Origin: DATJPD01 sp036394195
Lineage (GTDB): Bacteria > Pseudomonadota > Alphaproteobacteria > CACIAM-22H2
Length of the DNA stretch: 44,018 bases
Assembly: GCA_036394195.1 (NCBI GenBank)
Contig: DASWFO010000196.1
Span: 1-44,018, forward strand
Direction of reading: 5' to 3'
Below, piece after piece: positions 33,397 to 40,924 of this stretch. The notes under the pieces were generated by a model. That model saw only the letters and a list, made by a program, of their open reading frames with translations. It was not told the DNA's origin and did not search any database. The position numbers and the translations under genes are program-made. Each line of letters opens with the position of its first letter. The first letter of the stretch is position 1.

Positions 33397-34313
33397 AGGC
33401 GGCGCGCGGGCGGCAGGTCGGACAGACGCGCATCGATCGCCGCTTTGATCGGCAGGCTCGGCTGGGCACCGGGCTTAAGGCAGGCGAGACCCCCGGCGAC
33501 GCTCGCGCGGTGCAGCGCCTCCGGCAGTGCCGCGCCGCGATCCAGAGCTGCCGCCAGGACGCCGACATACGCATCACCCGCACCCGTCGTATCGACGGTC
33601 TTGATCTGCAGGGCGTCGACCGCCCAGGTCTCGCCCGGCCGGGCTGCGACCGAGCCGAGGCTCCCGAGGGTGATCACCACGGTGTTGCCCAACAGATCGG
33701 CCAAGGCGCGGACCAGCGGTACCGGTTCCGTAAGCGCGATCCGCTGCGCTCCAGCCAACGCGGCGGCTTCGCCTTCATTGACCACCAGCACATCGACCGC
33801 GGCCAGCACGCGCTGCTCCAGCGGCAACGCCGGTGCCAGATTAAGAACGGTTCGGCTGCCGCGGACCCTGGCCCGCGCGATCAGGGCCGCGACCTCATCC
33901 GCCGGAACCTCCATCTGCAGGATGGCGGTCGAGGTGCCCGTGAGCGCCGCGTCGGGAACCTGGGCCGCGCTGGCGTCGCGGTTGGCGCCGCTCGCGACTG
34001 CGATCTGATTTCGGCCGCTCGCATCGACGCAGATCGCAGCACAGCCGGTCGGCGTCTCGACCTCGGCGAGGCCGCCGATGTCGACGGCCGCGGCGGCAAG
34101 GCTGCCGCGAGCCAGCTGACCGAAGGCGTCGCGTCCGACACAGCCCAGGAACGCGACGCGGGCGCCGTCGCGCGCCGCCGCCACGGCCTGGTTGGCACCT
34201 TTGCCGCCCGGCATGACCGTGTAGGCGGTGCCCAACACGGTTTCGTCCGGGCGCGGCAGCGTCGGCACGTCGAAGATGAGGTCGATATTGACAGAGCCGA
34301 ATACGACGATCAT
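33393..34313 (-). CDS. Ribokinase / PfkB-family sugar kinase
   Basis: ATP-dependent kinase that phosphorylates ribose or another pentose-like sugar. The 306-residue product starts MIVVFGSVNIDLIFDVPTLP and has the PfkB signature 1 region MPGGKGANQAVAAAR near 35-49 and signature 2 with the catalytic Asp in VDTTGAGDAYVGVLAAAL near 247-264. NEGEAAAL matches the ribokinase NE-x-E metal/ATP region. The ATG at 34313 overlaps the upstream membrane-protein stop (ATGA), so the two are coupled. It could be ribokinase or a related nucleoside kinase; no ribose transporter is adjacent. Confidence 0.88.
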   Translation of the reverse strand: MIVVFGSVNIDLIFDVPTLPRPDETVLGTAYTVMPGGKGANQAVAAARDGARVAFLGCVGRDAFGQLARGSLAAAAVDIGGLAEVETPTGCAAICVDASGRNQIAVASGANRDASAAQVPDAALTGTSTAILQMEVPADEVAALIARARVRGSRTVLNLAPALPLEQRVLAAVDVLVVNEGEAAALAGAQRIALTEPVPLVRALADLLGNTVVITLGSLGSVAARPGETWAVDALQIKTVDTTGAGDAYVGVLAAALDRGAALPEALHRASVAGGLACLKPGAQPSLPIKAAIDARLSDLPPARRL

Positions 34314-35107
34314 GCGCGCCTTGCCTGTCTTCGTCGCAGCATCACGACCGAGATATTCCACCCGAGGGAGACCAGCAGCGACAGGCAGAGCGCCGCCGGC
34401 GATCCGAGCGGGACGGCGGTCACGTGAAGGACGGCCAGCGCCAGCGAAAAGCCGGCCAGACCGATGATCCCGTTGGCGATGATCGCCGCCGTGGCCTTGC
34501 CGCCGATCCGCGGCTGGAAGATCAAGACGAGGCTGGTCAGCACGATGGGAAAGATGGCGAGAATGCCGGTCACCGTCGGACCCACGCGCGAGCTGATGCT
34601 CACGACCGTCGCGACCAATGTGGCGACCATACCGGCACGCAGCGGCACATCGTACCAGCGCCGCGCGACCGCCGGCATCTCGATATGGCGGAAGCGGCGG
34701 GCCAGCGGCAGGCAGACCGCGATCGCACAGACGTTGAGCAGGACCGCACCGGGCAAAGTCCAGCTCACCGACCGGATCGCCACCGCCAGGACGCCCCAAG
34801 CGCCCAGCGTCGCGGCCAGGCTGGTGGGCATGCCGCGCGACTGAGCGACGCGGGCATGGACAAGGCAGAAAACAACGGTGGCGGCATTAACGGCGAGGCT
34901 GCTGAGGGCGGTCGTCGCGATGAAGGAGGAATCGTGCTCAAGCGACAGAAAGACATAAGCCGGGCCCGCCGCGACCGGCAGGGTCGCCACCATGGCGCCG
35001 ATCAGCGGTCCGGCGCGCTCCGCTGCCCGCGTCGCCAGGATCACAAAGGCCACGGTGACGGCCATCTTCGCCGCCACACCGAGCCAGAATTCCAGCCCAG
35101 CCCCCAT
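34310..35107 (-). CDS. Uncharacterised polytopic membrane protein coupled to ribokinase
   Basis: Not a family I can name. The 265-residue chain has about eight hydrophobic segments. Two regions resemble each other: RAGPLIGAMVATLPVAAG (near residues 30-48) and RVGPTVTGILAIFPIVLT (near 178-195). Both follow the pattern GP-x-x-x-[GT]-x-x-A-x-[LF]-P-[VI], which suggests an internal duplication of the kind seen in transporters. I chose ATG 35107 (MGAGLEFWLG); a TTG at 35116 adds three residues. Its stop overlaps the ribokinase start, so it could be a sugar or nucleoside transporter that feeds the kinase; this is inference. Confidence 0.7.
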   Translation of the reverse strand: MGAGLEFWLGVAAKMAVTVAFVILATRAAERAGPLIGAMVATLPVAAGPAYVFLSLEHDSSFIATTALSSLAVNAATVVFCLVHARVAQSRGMPTSLAATLGAWGVLAVAIRSVSWTLPGAVLLNVCAIAVCLPLARRFRHIEMPAVARRWYDVPLRAGMVATLVATVVSISSRVGPTVTGILAIFPIVLTSLVLIFQPRIGGKATAAIIANGIIGLAGFSLALAVLHVTAVPLGSPAALCLSLLVSLGWNISVVMLRRRQARRA

Positions 35108-35239
35108 ACGTCTCAACCGCCGGTCTCAGCACCCTAACGACTCGGGCGCCCCCGGCGGCCAGCATATCTCGCTCTCTATGCCGCCACCCAGCAGGGTCGG
35201 CGTCCGGCTTCCATCCGGGAGGCGGTCCGCTGCCCGGCG

Positions 35240-36055
35240 CTAGTGCGACATCAAGGTCGGCAGCGTCATATGCTCGAGGATGTGCCGGGTGACGCCGCCG
35301 AACGTGTATTCCCGAAGGCGCGAGTGGCCGTAGCCGCCCATGACCAGCAGATCGGCGCCGAGATCGGCCGCGCGCGACAGCAGCGCATCTCCGACGTCGA
35401 TGTCCTCGGCCACGGTCGTCGTCGGCTTGACGCTGATGTCGTGGAGTTGCAAATGGGCCGCGAGGCCCTTCGGACGAATGCCGCCCTCCTCGGGGTTCAC
35501 CTCGAATGCGGTCACGGTCTTGGCGCGCTTGAGCGTCGGAATCGCATCGTGGACGGCGCGCGTCGATTCGCGCGTCTCGTTCCACGCGATGAGAACATTG
35601 GTGCTCACGGTCTCGAACCGGCCGACGCTCGGCACGATCACGACCGGCCGGCCCGACGCCATGAGGAGCGATTCGTCGAGCTTGTCCACATTGCTTTGCG
35701 GTTCCCCCCAGCTCTGGCTGGCGACCGCCAGATCGGCATAACGCGAATAGAGCAACGTCGTGCCCACCGGGTCCCCCTTCACCGAGATCCACTGGAAATC
35801 GAGGCGGTTGCGCTTCTGCGCCGCATCGAGGATTTTCAACGCCGTCTCCTCCTGCTCGCGCATGACGTTCTCCTGCCACGTCTGCACCACGTGCGGCGGC
35901 ACGTATATCTCGCCGGGCGGCAGCCAGGGCGGCGTTTTCACAAACAGCGCGGTGAGGTTGGCGCCATGGGCGCGGGCGAGCGCAGCCGCGACGTCGTAGC
36001 GCGACGCCGCGGATTTCGCGGTGTCGGCGACCACCAATATGTCCTTATAGGCCAT
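35240..36055 (-). CDS. Universal stress protein with two Usp domains
   Basis: Cytoplasmic stress-related protein of 271 residues with tandem Usp domains. The first (MAYKDILVVADTAKSAASRYDVAAALA to about residue 140) lacks a clear ATP loop. The second (NVLIAWNETRESTRAVHDAIP to the end) has the ATP-binding pattern GGYGHSRLREYTFGG near 243-257. The ATG at 36055 is preceded by AAGGAGC about 10 nt upstream; the open frame to 36145 is not conserved and is ignored. It is divergent from manC. Roles of such proteins in alphaproteobacteria are diverse, so no specific function is assigned. Confidence 0.92.
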   Translation of the reverse strand: MAYKDILVVADTAKSAASRYDVAAALARAHGANLTALFVKTPPWLPPGEIYVPPHVVQTWQENVMREQEETALKILDAAQKRNRLDFQWISVKGDPVGTTLLYSRYADLAVASQSWGEPQSNVDKLDESLLMASGRPVVIVPSVGRFETVSTNVLIAWNETRESTRAVHDAIPTLKRAKTVTAFEVNPEEGGIRPKGLAAHLQLHDISVKPTTTVAEDIDVGDALLSRAADLGADLLVMGGYGHSRLREYTFGGVTRHILEHMTLPTLMSH

Positions 36056-36216
36056 GGAGGAACGCTCCTTTCGTGAGGCAACGGGCCGGGTTCGCGCGCT
36101 TCCACCGCCGGGGCCGGTAAAATGCGCATTGGCGGCGGCGCCCATTTGCGGTAGCTACGATGATCGAGCGGACAGTCCCATAACCCCGGCGAGCGCAAAT
36201 TGACGCTGGTCATGAA

Positions 36217-37641
36217 ATGACCAAAATCCATCCGGTGATACTGTCTGGCGGTGCCGGGACACGGCTGTGGCCGCTGTCGCGCGAGCTCTATCCCAAGCAG
36301 CTGCTGGCTCTGGCCTCCGAGCGGAGCCTCCTGCAGGACACTGCCAACCGGGTTGGACAGAGCGCCGGCTTTGCCGAGCCGCTCGTGGTCTGCAACGACG
36401 AGCATCGGTTCATCATCGCCGAGCAGCTTCGCCAGCTGGGTGTGCGGCCGCGCGCGATCGTGCTCGAGCCGGCGGCGCGCAACACGGCACCCGCGGTTGC
36501 CGCCGCGGCGGGCGTGCTCGGACGCGACAACCCCGACGCCTTGCTCCTGGTCCTGCCCTCCGACCATGTGATCCGCGACGAGCCGGCGTTCCGCCGTGCC
36601 GTCGAAAGCGCCGCCGGGGCGGCGCGCGGCGGGCGACTGGTCACGTTCGGGATCACGCCGACCCGGGCGGAAACCGGCTACGGCTACATCAAACGCGGGG
36701 CCGCCCTGCCCGGCATCTCCGGCGCTTACGCGATCGAGCGCTTCGTCGAAAAGCCCGATCTCGGCACCGCGAAGTCCTACCTCGCCGATGCGGCCTGGTC
36801 GTGGAACAGCGGCATGTTCCTGTTCCCGGCGCGGCTGTTCCTCAGCGAGCTCGCGGCCTTCGAGCCGGCGATCGCGGACGCGGCGGCGCGCGCCGTCGCA
36901 TCCGCAGCAACGGATCTCGATTTCTTGCGCCTCGACGACGCTGCGTTCAAGGCGTCACCGAGCAAGTCGATCGACTACGCCGTGATGGAGCGCACCACCC
37001 GGGCGGCCGTGGTTCCGGCCGATCTCGGCTGGAGCGATGTCGGCGCCTGGTCGGCGCTGTGGGACATCGGGTCCCGCGACCCCGCCGGCAATGTCGTGTC
37101 GGGCGACGTGATCGCGCTCGACACGAAGGATGCGTATCTGCGCACCAGCGAAGGCCGGCTGCTGGCGACGATCGGGCTCGACAACATCGTCGTCGTGGTG
37201 ACCCGCGATGTGGTCCTCGCCATGGCCAAGGACCGGGCCCAGGACGTGAAGACGATCGTCGACGAGCTGAAGAAGCGCGGCCGCAGCGAGGCCGTCGCGC
37301 ACACGGTGGTCCATCGGCCGTGGGGCAGCTACGAGACGGTGGACGCCGGGCCGCGGTTCCAGGTCAAACGCATCATCGTCAAGCCGGGCGCCAAGATCTC
37401 GCTGCAGAAGCACGCGAAGCGCGCCGAGCACTGGGTGGTGGTCAGCGGCACGGCGCGGGTCACCCGCGACGAGGATTCGATCGTGCTGCGCGAAAACATG
37501 TCGACGTATATCCCGGTCGGCGCCGTGCACCGGCTGGAGAATATCGGCCCCGAGGCGCTGCACCTGATCGAGGTGCAGTCCGGCGGCTATCTGGGCGAGG
37601 ACGACATTGTCCGGCTCGAAGACAGCTACGGACGGACCTAG
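36217..37641 (+). CDS. Mannose-1-phosphate guanylyltransferase / mannose-6-phosphate isomerase
   Basis: Bifunctional type II enzyme (ManC/AlgA/CpsB family, 474 residues) that makes GDP-mannose for surface polysaccharides. The nucleotidyltransferase motif LSGGAGTRLWPLSRELYPKQ is at about 9-28, and FVEKPDLGTA near 182-191 is the second signature. Central blocks include WSWNSGMFLFPARLFL and SIDYAVMERT. The C-terminal cupin (from RPWGSYETVDAG to the HRLENIG and LIEVQSG strands) carries the isomerase. The ATG at 36217 has a weak ribosome binding site. It is divergent from the stress protein. The downstream acetyltransferase start overlaps its 3' end. Confidence 0.95.
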   Translation: MTKIHPVILSGGAGTRLWPLSRELYPKQLLALASERSLLQDTANRVGQSAGFAEPLVVCNDEHRFIIAEQLRQLGVRPRAIVLEPAARNTAPAVAAAAGVLGRDNPDALLLVLPSDHVIRDEPAFRRAVESAAGAARGGRLVTFGITPTRAETGYGYIKRGAALPGISGAYAIERFVEKPDLGTAKSYLADAAWSWNSGMFLFPARLFLSELAAFEPAIADAAARAVASAATDLDFLRLDDAAFKASPSKSIDYAVMERTTRAAVVPADLGWSDVGAWSALWDIGSRDPAGNVVSGDVIALDTKDAYLRTSEGRLLATIGLDNIVVVVTRDVVLAMAKDRAQDVKTIVDELKKRGRSEAVAHTVVHRPWGSYETVDAGPRFQVKRIIVKPGAKISLQKHAKRAEHWVVVSGTARVTRDEDSIVLRENMSTYIPVGAVHRLENIGPEALHLIEVQSGGYLGEDDIVRLEDSYGRT

Positions 37642-38125
37642 GCCGGAGCCGTCCGTCCGCCGCCTGACCGAGGCGGACTATGCCGCTTGGCTGTCGATGC
37701 GCCAGGCCCTGTGGATGGGCACCGACGCCACGACCTTCGCCGCGCGGGACGGAACCCTGTTCACGGAGCCGGAGCGCTTCGGCGCGATCCGTTACGACGC
37801 GATGGTGGTGCTCATCGACGCGTACCCGATCGGCTTCGTCGAGGTCTCGCTGCGCGACGACATCGCGGCCTGCGGTCCCAAGCCGGTCGGCTACATCGAA
37901 GGGATTTTCGTCGAGATCGCGCATCGCCGCGGCGGTCTCGGCCGGATCCTGGTCGATGCCGCCCTGGAATGGACCCGCAGTACCGGGGCGACGTACCTGG
38001 TGTCCGACGTGGCGGGGGATAATCCCGAGAGCGTCGCATTCCATACGCGCGCCGGATTTGCGCTCGTCGAAGACACGACGCGGGACGGCCGGCGGCACGT
38101 GCTGTTCAGGCGGCGCGTCGGCTAG
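37607..38125 (+). CDS. GNAT acetyltransferase, aminoglycoside 6'-N-acetyltransferase-like
   Basis: Acetyl-CoA-dependent N-acetyltransferase of 172 residues. The blocks SVRRLTEADYAAWLSMRQALW, VGYIEGIFVEIAHRRGGLGRILVDAALEW (the acetyl-CoA loop is RRGGLG), SDVAGDNPESVAFHTRAGF and the C-terminal strand fit the AAC(6')-I chromosomal group. The only in-frame start that keeps the first strand is a TTG at 37607, inside manC and 35 bp before its stop; the next ATG would delete about 30 residues of the fold. It therefore appears translationally linked to manC. Whether it gives aminoglycoside resistance is not established; many chromosomal homologues do little. Confidence 0.85.
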   Translation: MSGSKTATDGPRPEPSVRRLTEADYAAWLSMRQALWMGTDATTFAARDGTLFTEPERFGAIRYDAMVVLIDAYPIGFVEVSLRDDIAACGPKPVGYIEGIFVEIAHRRGGLGRILVDAALEWTRSTGATYLVSDVAGDNPESVAFHTRAGFALVEDTTRDGRRHVLFRRRVG

Positions 38126-38199
38126 CGGCACGTAGCCGGAGCAGTCGCGACCAAGGCACGCCTCTGCTAATCTGCCCGGCACACCTCCGGGAGAGCCTC

Positions 38200-39606
38200 A
38201 TGAGCGCCGATCGTGCCGCCCCGCGCGGCAACTCGCTGGCCAGCCGCGACATCGCGTCCGTCGTCCACCCCTATACGAACCTGAAGGTCCATCAGGCCGA
38301 AGGCCCGCTGGTGATCGCGCGCGGCGAAGGCATCTACATCTACGATGAGACCGGCAAGCAATACATCGAAGGCCTGGCCGGCCTGTGGTGCACCTCGCTC
38401 GGCTTCAGCGAGAAGCGGCTGGTCGAAGCGGCGACGCGGCAGATGAGCGTGCTCCCGACCTACCACATCTTCGCCCAGAAATCGCACGAGCCGGGCATCG
38501 AGCTCGCCGAGCGGCTGCTCGCGATGGCGCCGGCACCGATGGCGCGCGTGTTCTTCGCCAATTCCGGATCGGAGGCGAACGACACCGCGATCAAGCTCGC
38601 CTGGTACTACAACAACGCGCTCGGCCGGCCGCAGAAGAAGAAGATCCTGTCGCGCGTGCGCGCCTATCACGGCGTCACCATCGCGACGGCGAGCCTGACC
38701 GGCCTGCCGGCCAATCACCGCGACTTCGACCTGCCGATCGCCGGCATCGTGCATGCCGATTGCCCGCATTATTACACCCAGGCGCAGCCGGGCGAGAGCG
38801 AGGCGCAGTTCACCGCACGCGTGGTCGACAATTTCGAGAAGCTGATCCTCAAGGAGGGGCCGGAGACGATCGCGGCCTTCATCGCCGAACCGGTGATGGG
38901 GGCCGGGGGCGTGCTGCTGCCCCCCGCCGGTTATTTCGAGAAGATCCAGGCGATCCTCAAGAAATACGACATCCTCTTCATCGCCGACGAGGTGATCTGC
39001 GGCTTCGGGCGCACCGGCAACATGTTCGGCACCGAGACCTTCGCTCTGAAGCCGGACATGATCACGGTCGCCAAGGCCCTGTCGTCGGCCTATCTGCCGA
39101 TCTCGGGGCTGATGATCGGAGAGCCGATCTGGCAGGCCCTGATCCGGGAGAGCGAGAAAATCGGCACGTTCGGCCACGGCTTCACCTACTCGGCGCATCC
39201 GGTGGCGGCCGCGGTCGCCATCGAGACGCTCAAGATCTACGAGGAGCGGAACACGCTGGGCCATGTCCGGCGCGTGATGAAGCCCTTCCTCGCCGGCCTC
39301 AAGCGCTTCGAGAGCCACCCGTTGGTGGGCGAAACCCAGGGCGTCGGCCTGATCGGGGCGATCCAGCTGGTCAAAAGCAAGACGCCCAAGGCGTTCTTCG
39401 AGCCGGCGGCCGCGGTCGCGGCGTATTTCGGCAAATGCGCCCAGGAGCACGGCCTGATCGTGCGGCCGCTGTTCGGCGACCGGGTGGCGCTGTGCCCGCC
39501 GCTGATCATCACCGAGGACCAGATCGACGAGATGTTCCGCCGCTTCGGCCAGGCCCTCGACGACACCACGGAGATGGTCAAGTCGAAGGGGCTGGCGGCG
39601 GCGTGA
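38200..39606 (+). CDS. Class III (omega) aminotransferase
   Basis: PLP-dependent aminotransferase of 468 residues, subgroup III, which usually transfers an amino group from an amine or omega-amino acid to pyruvate. Features: GIYIYDETGKQYIEGLAGLWC, the NSGSEANDTAIKLAWYY phosphate region near 126-142, the Asp in LFIADEVICGFGRTG near 260-275 and the Schiff-base lysine in ITVAKALSSAYLPISG. ATG 38200 follows GGGAGAGCCTC. Its last 25 codons recur almost unchanged at 40639-40751. Substrate (beta-alanine, putrescine or another amine) is not determined. Confidence 0.94.
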   Translation: MSADRAAPRGNSLASRDIASVVHPYTNLKVHQAEGPLVIARGEGIYIYDETGKQYIEGLAGLWCTSLGFSEKRLVEAATRQMSVLPTYHIFAQKSHEPGIELAERLLAMAPAPMARVFFANSGSEANDTAIKLAWYYNNALGRPQKKKILSRVRAYHGVTIATASLTGLPANHRDFDLPIAGIVHADCPHYYTQAQPGESEAQFTARVVDNFEKLILKEGPETIAAFIAEPVMGAGGVLLPPAGYFEKIQAILKKYDILFIADEVICGFGRTGNMFGTETFALKPDMITVAKALSSAYLPISGLMIGEPIWQALIRESEKIGTFGHGFTYSAHPVAAAVAIETLKIYEERNTLGHVRRVMKPFLAGLKRFESHPLVGETQGVGLIGAIQLVKSKTPKAFFEPAAAVAAYFGKCAQEHGLIVRPLFGDRVALCPPLIITEDQIDEMFRRFGQALDDTTEMVKSKGLAAA

Positions 39607-39618
39607 CACCCGCTAAGA

Positions 39619-40326
39619 TTACGGCCGCCGGCCCTGGCGCGGCGGGGGATTGAACGGCTGAGCGGCCGGCCGCCACTGATCGGCCCTGATCCGCGCCTGC
39701 TGCCAATCCGACTCCTGCAAGGTTTTGCGCAGGCGGGCTTCGAGATCCGGATCGATCTTGGCAGGGCCGAAGAGCGACCGGCGCGGGTTGCGCTGCAGGA
39801 GCAGATACCATTTGCCCGCTTCGATCGGGTCGGCGGCGGTGCCGGTCCCGTCGAGGCACAGGCCCACGGCGCGCTCCTGCGCGCGCGGGAGCTCGGCATT
39901 GGCGGCACGCAAAATCGAGGCCGCGCCCTTGATCCGAGCCTGGTCGATCCCGTCGGCTAGCCCGGCCGCGGCGGTTTCGAGATAGCATTCGCCCAGCTGG
40001 AACTGCGCCACCTCATAGCCCCGGCCGATATTGGCGAAAGGCTCCAGCTTCGGGATCGCCGCCTGGCATCCCGATGTCGCCTTGATCTGCAGCACTCTTT
40101 CGTACGGATCGGTTGCGGCTTGCGCGGGACGCGCGGCGGCTTCCGCGCGGTCGGCGTTCGCGCTCGTCCGATGCCGTCGCTGATCGTTCACCGGCGGCGA
40201 TGAGCTATCGGACCCGGCGTCATCCGACGAGCAGGCGGTGAGAATCAGCGCCGCGAGTGCCAGACAGGAAAGTCGCCAGTATCGGGGCTGAGTGTTGTGC
40301 GTTCGGATCGTCACATGGCCGATCAT
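39619..40326 (-). CDS. Sel1-like lipoprotein
   Basis: Predicted lipoprotein: hydrophobic LSCLALAALILTAC ends with a lipobox whose Cys is near residue 32, followed by a Ser/Asp-rich linker. The rest has TPR/Sel1-like helices (ANIGRGYEVAQFQLGECYLE and PIEAGKWYLLLQ). The C terminus is rich in proline and arginine. The ATG at 40326 overlaps the stop of the 2OG-oxygenase stub (ATGA), so translation is probably coupled to it. It is convergent with the aminotransferase, 12 bp apart. Probably envelope-located; function unknown. Confidence 0.72.
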   Translation of the reverse strand: MIGHVTIRTHNTQPRYWRLSCLALAALILTACSSDDAGSDSSSPPVNDQRRHRTSANADRAEAAARPAQAATDPYERVLQIKATSGCQAAIPKLEPFANIGRGYEVAQFQLGECYLETAAAGLADGIDQARIKGAASILRAANAELPRAQERAVGLCLDGTGTAADPIEAGKWYLLLQRNPRRSLFGPAKIDPDLEARLRKTLQESDWQQARIRADQWRPAAQPFNPPPRQGRRP

Positions 40327-40508
40327 AGCGAGAAATTGAACGCGACCGAAATCCGCGGCCGATCCCCCGTATACGTGTGCACGGAGTGAACCAGCCAGGC
40401 CGGAAACAGAATCATCGTTCCGGCCCTGGCCGAGCCATCCTCCAGACGATTGCTGGGCCAGAGACCCGCGCTGTCGGATGGGCCCGCGGCCGACAACGGA
40501 CAGTTCAC
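40323..40508 (-). pseudogene. C-terminal stub of a 2OG-Fe(II) oxygenase
   Basis: The frame ends with FPAWLVHSVHTYTGDRPRISVAFNFSL-type sequence (27 residues at 40323-40406), the last strands of a putative 2OG-Fe(II) oxygenase with the distal His (LVHSV) and the 2-oxoglutarate-binding Arg (DRPRIS). The HxD motif and everything before it are absent. Upstream, the frame runs into an inverted fragment of an aminotransferase gene. A GTG at 40508 with a good AAAGGAG site could still translate a 61-residue stub, which overlaps the lipoprotein start by 4 bp. It cannot be an active oxygenase alone. Confidence 0.7.
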
Positions 40509-40638
40509 GGGCGTGCTCCTTTCAGGGTTACGCCTCTGTCGTACACGTCGTGCTGGGCCTATTCCTGCGGGATTTCGCAAAAAGTCCGCGCGCTTATGAG
40601 CGCGAAGCCAGGCCGGGCGGCTCGCCGTGGGCCGCGGC

Positions 40639-40751
40639 GCCCGCCGCTGATCATCACCGAGGACCAGATCGACGAGATGTTCCGCCGCTTCGGCCAGGCC
40701 CTCGACGACACGGCGGCGGTGGTGAAGTCCAAAGGTCTCGCCGCGGCCTGA
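40639..40751 (+). pseudogene. Duplicated 3' end of a class III aminotransferase gene
   Basis: Bases 40639-40711 are identical to 39494-39566 in the intact aminotransferase (73 bp without mismatch by eye). After that the two diverge at the DNA level, yet still encode nearly the same tail (LDDTAAVVKSKGLAAA versus LDDTTEMVKSKGLAAA) and both end in TGA. The rest of the gene is missing. It looks like the remnant of a second, paralogous aminotransferase whose 5' part was deleted. It lies antisense to the oxygenase-stub frame. Confidence 0.75.
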
Positions 40752-40924
40752 CCGGGAATACCCAAGCGCTGGGGGAATATCTAAGCGCCTGAAGTGTAAA
40801 TACGATTGCCTCTTTTCCGGCGGCATTCCGGCGTCTACACTGATGATCGAAACGTCAAATCCGTCGACCGGCGCGCTGGTATAGGCTCGCGCGGTCCTCA
40901 GCCGAGTTGTCCCACTCCGAGTTG

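Noticed and set aside
40377..40638. 5' part of the plus-strand frame that ends in the aminotransferase tail
   Set aside because: Only the last 37 codons match an aminotransferase; the preceding codons lie antisense to the oxygenase stub or show no recognisable domain, so it is not a functional gene.
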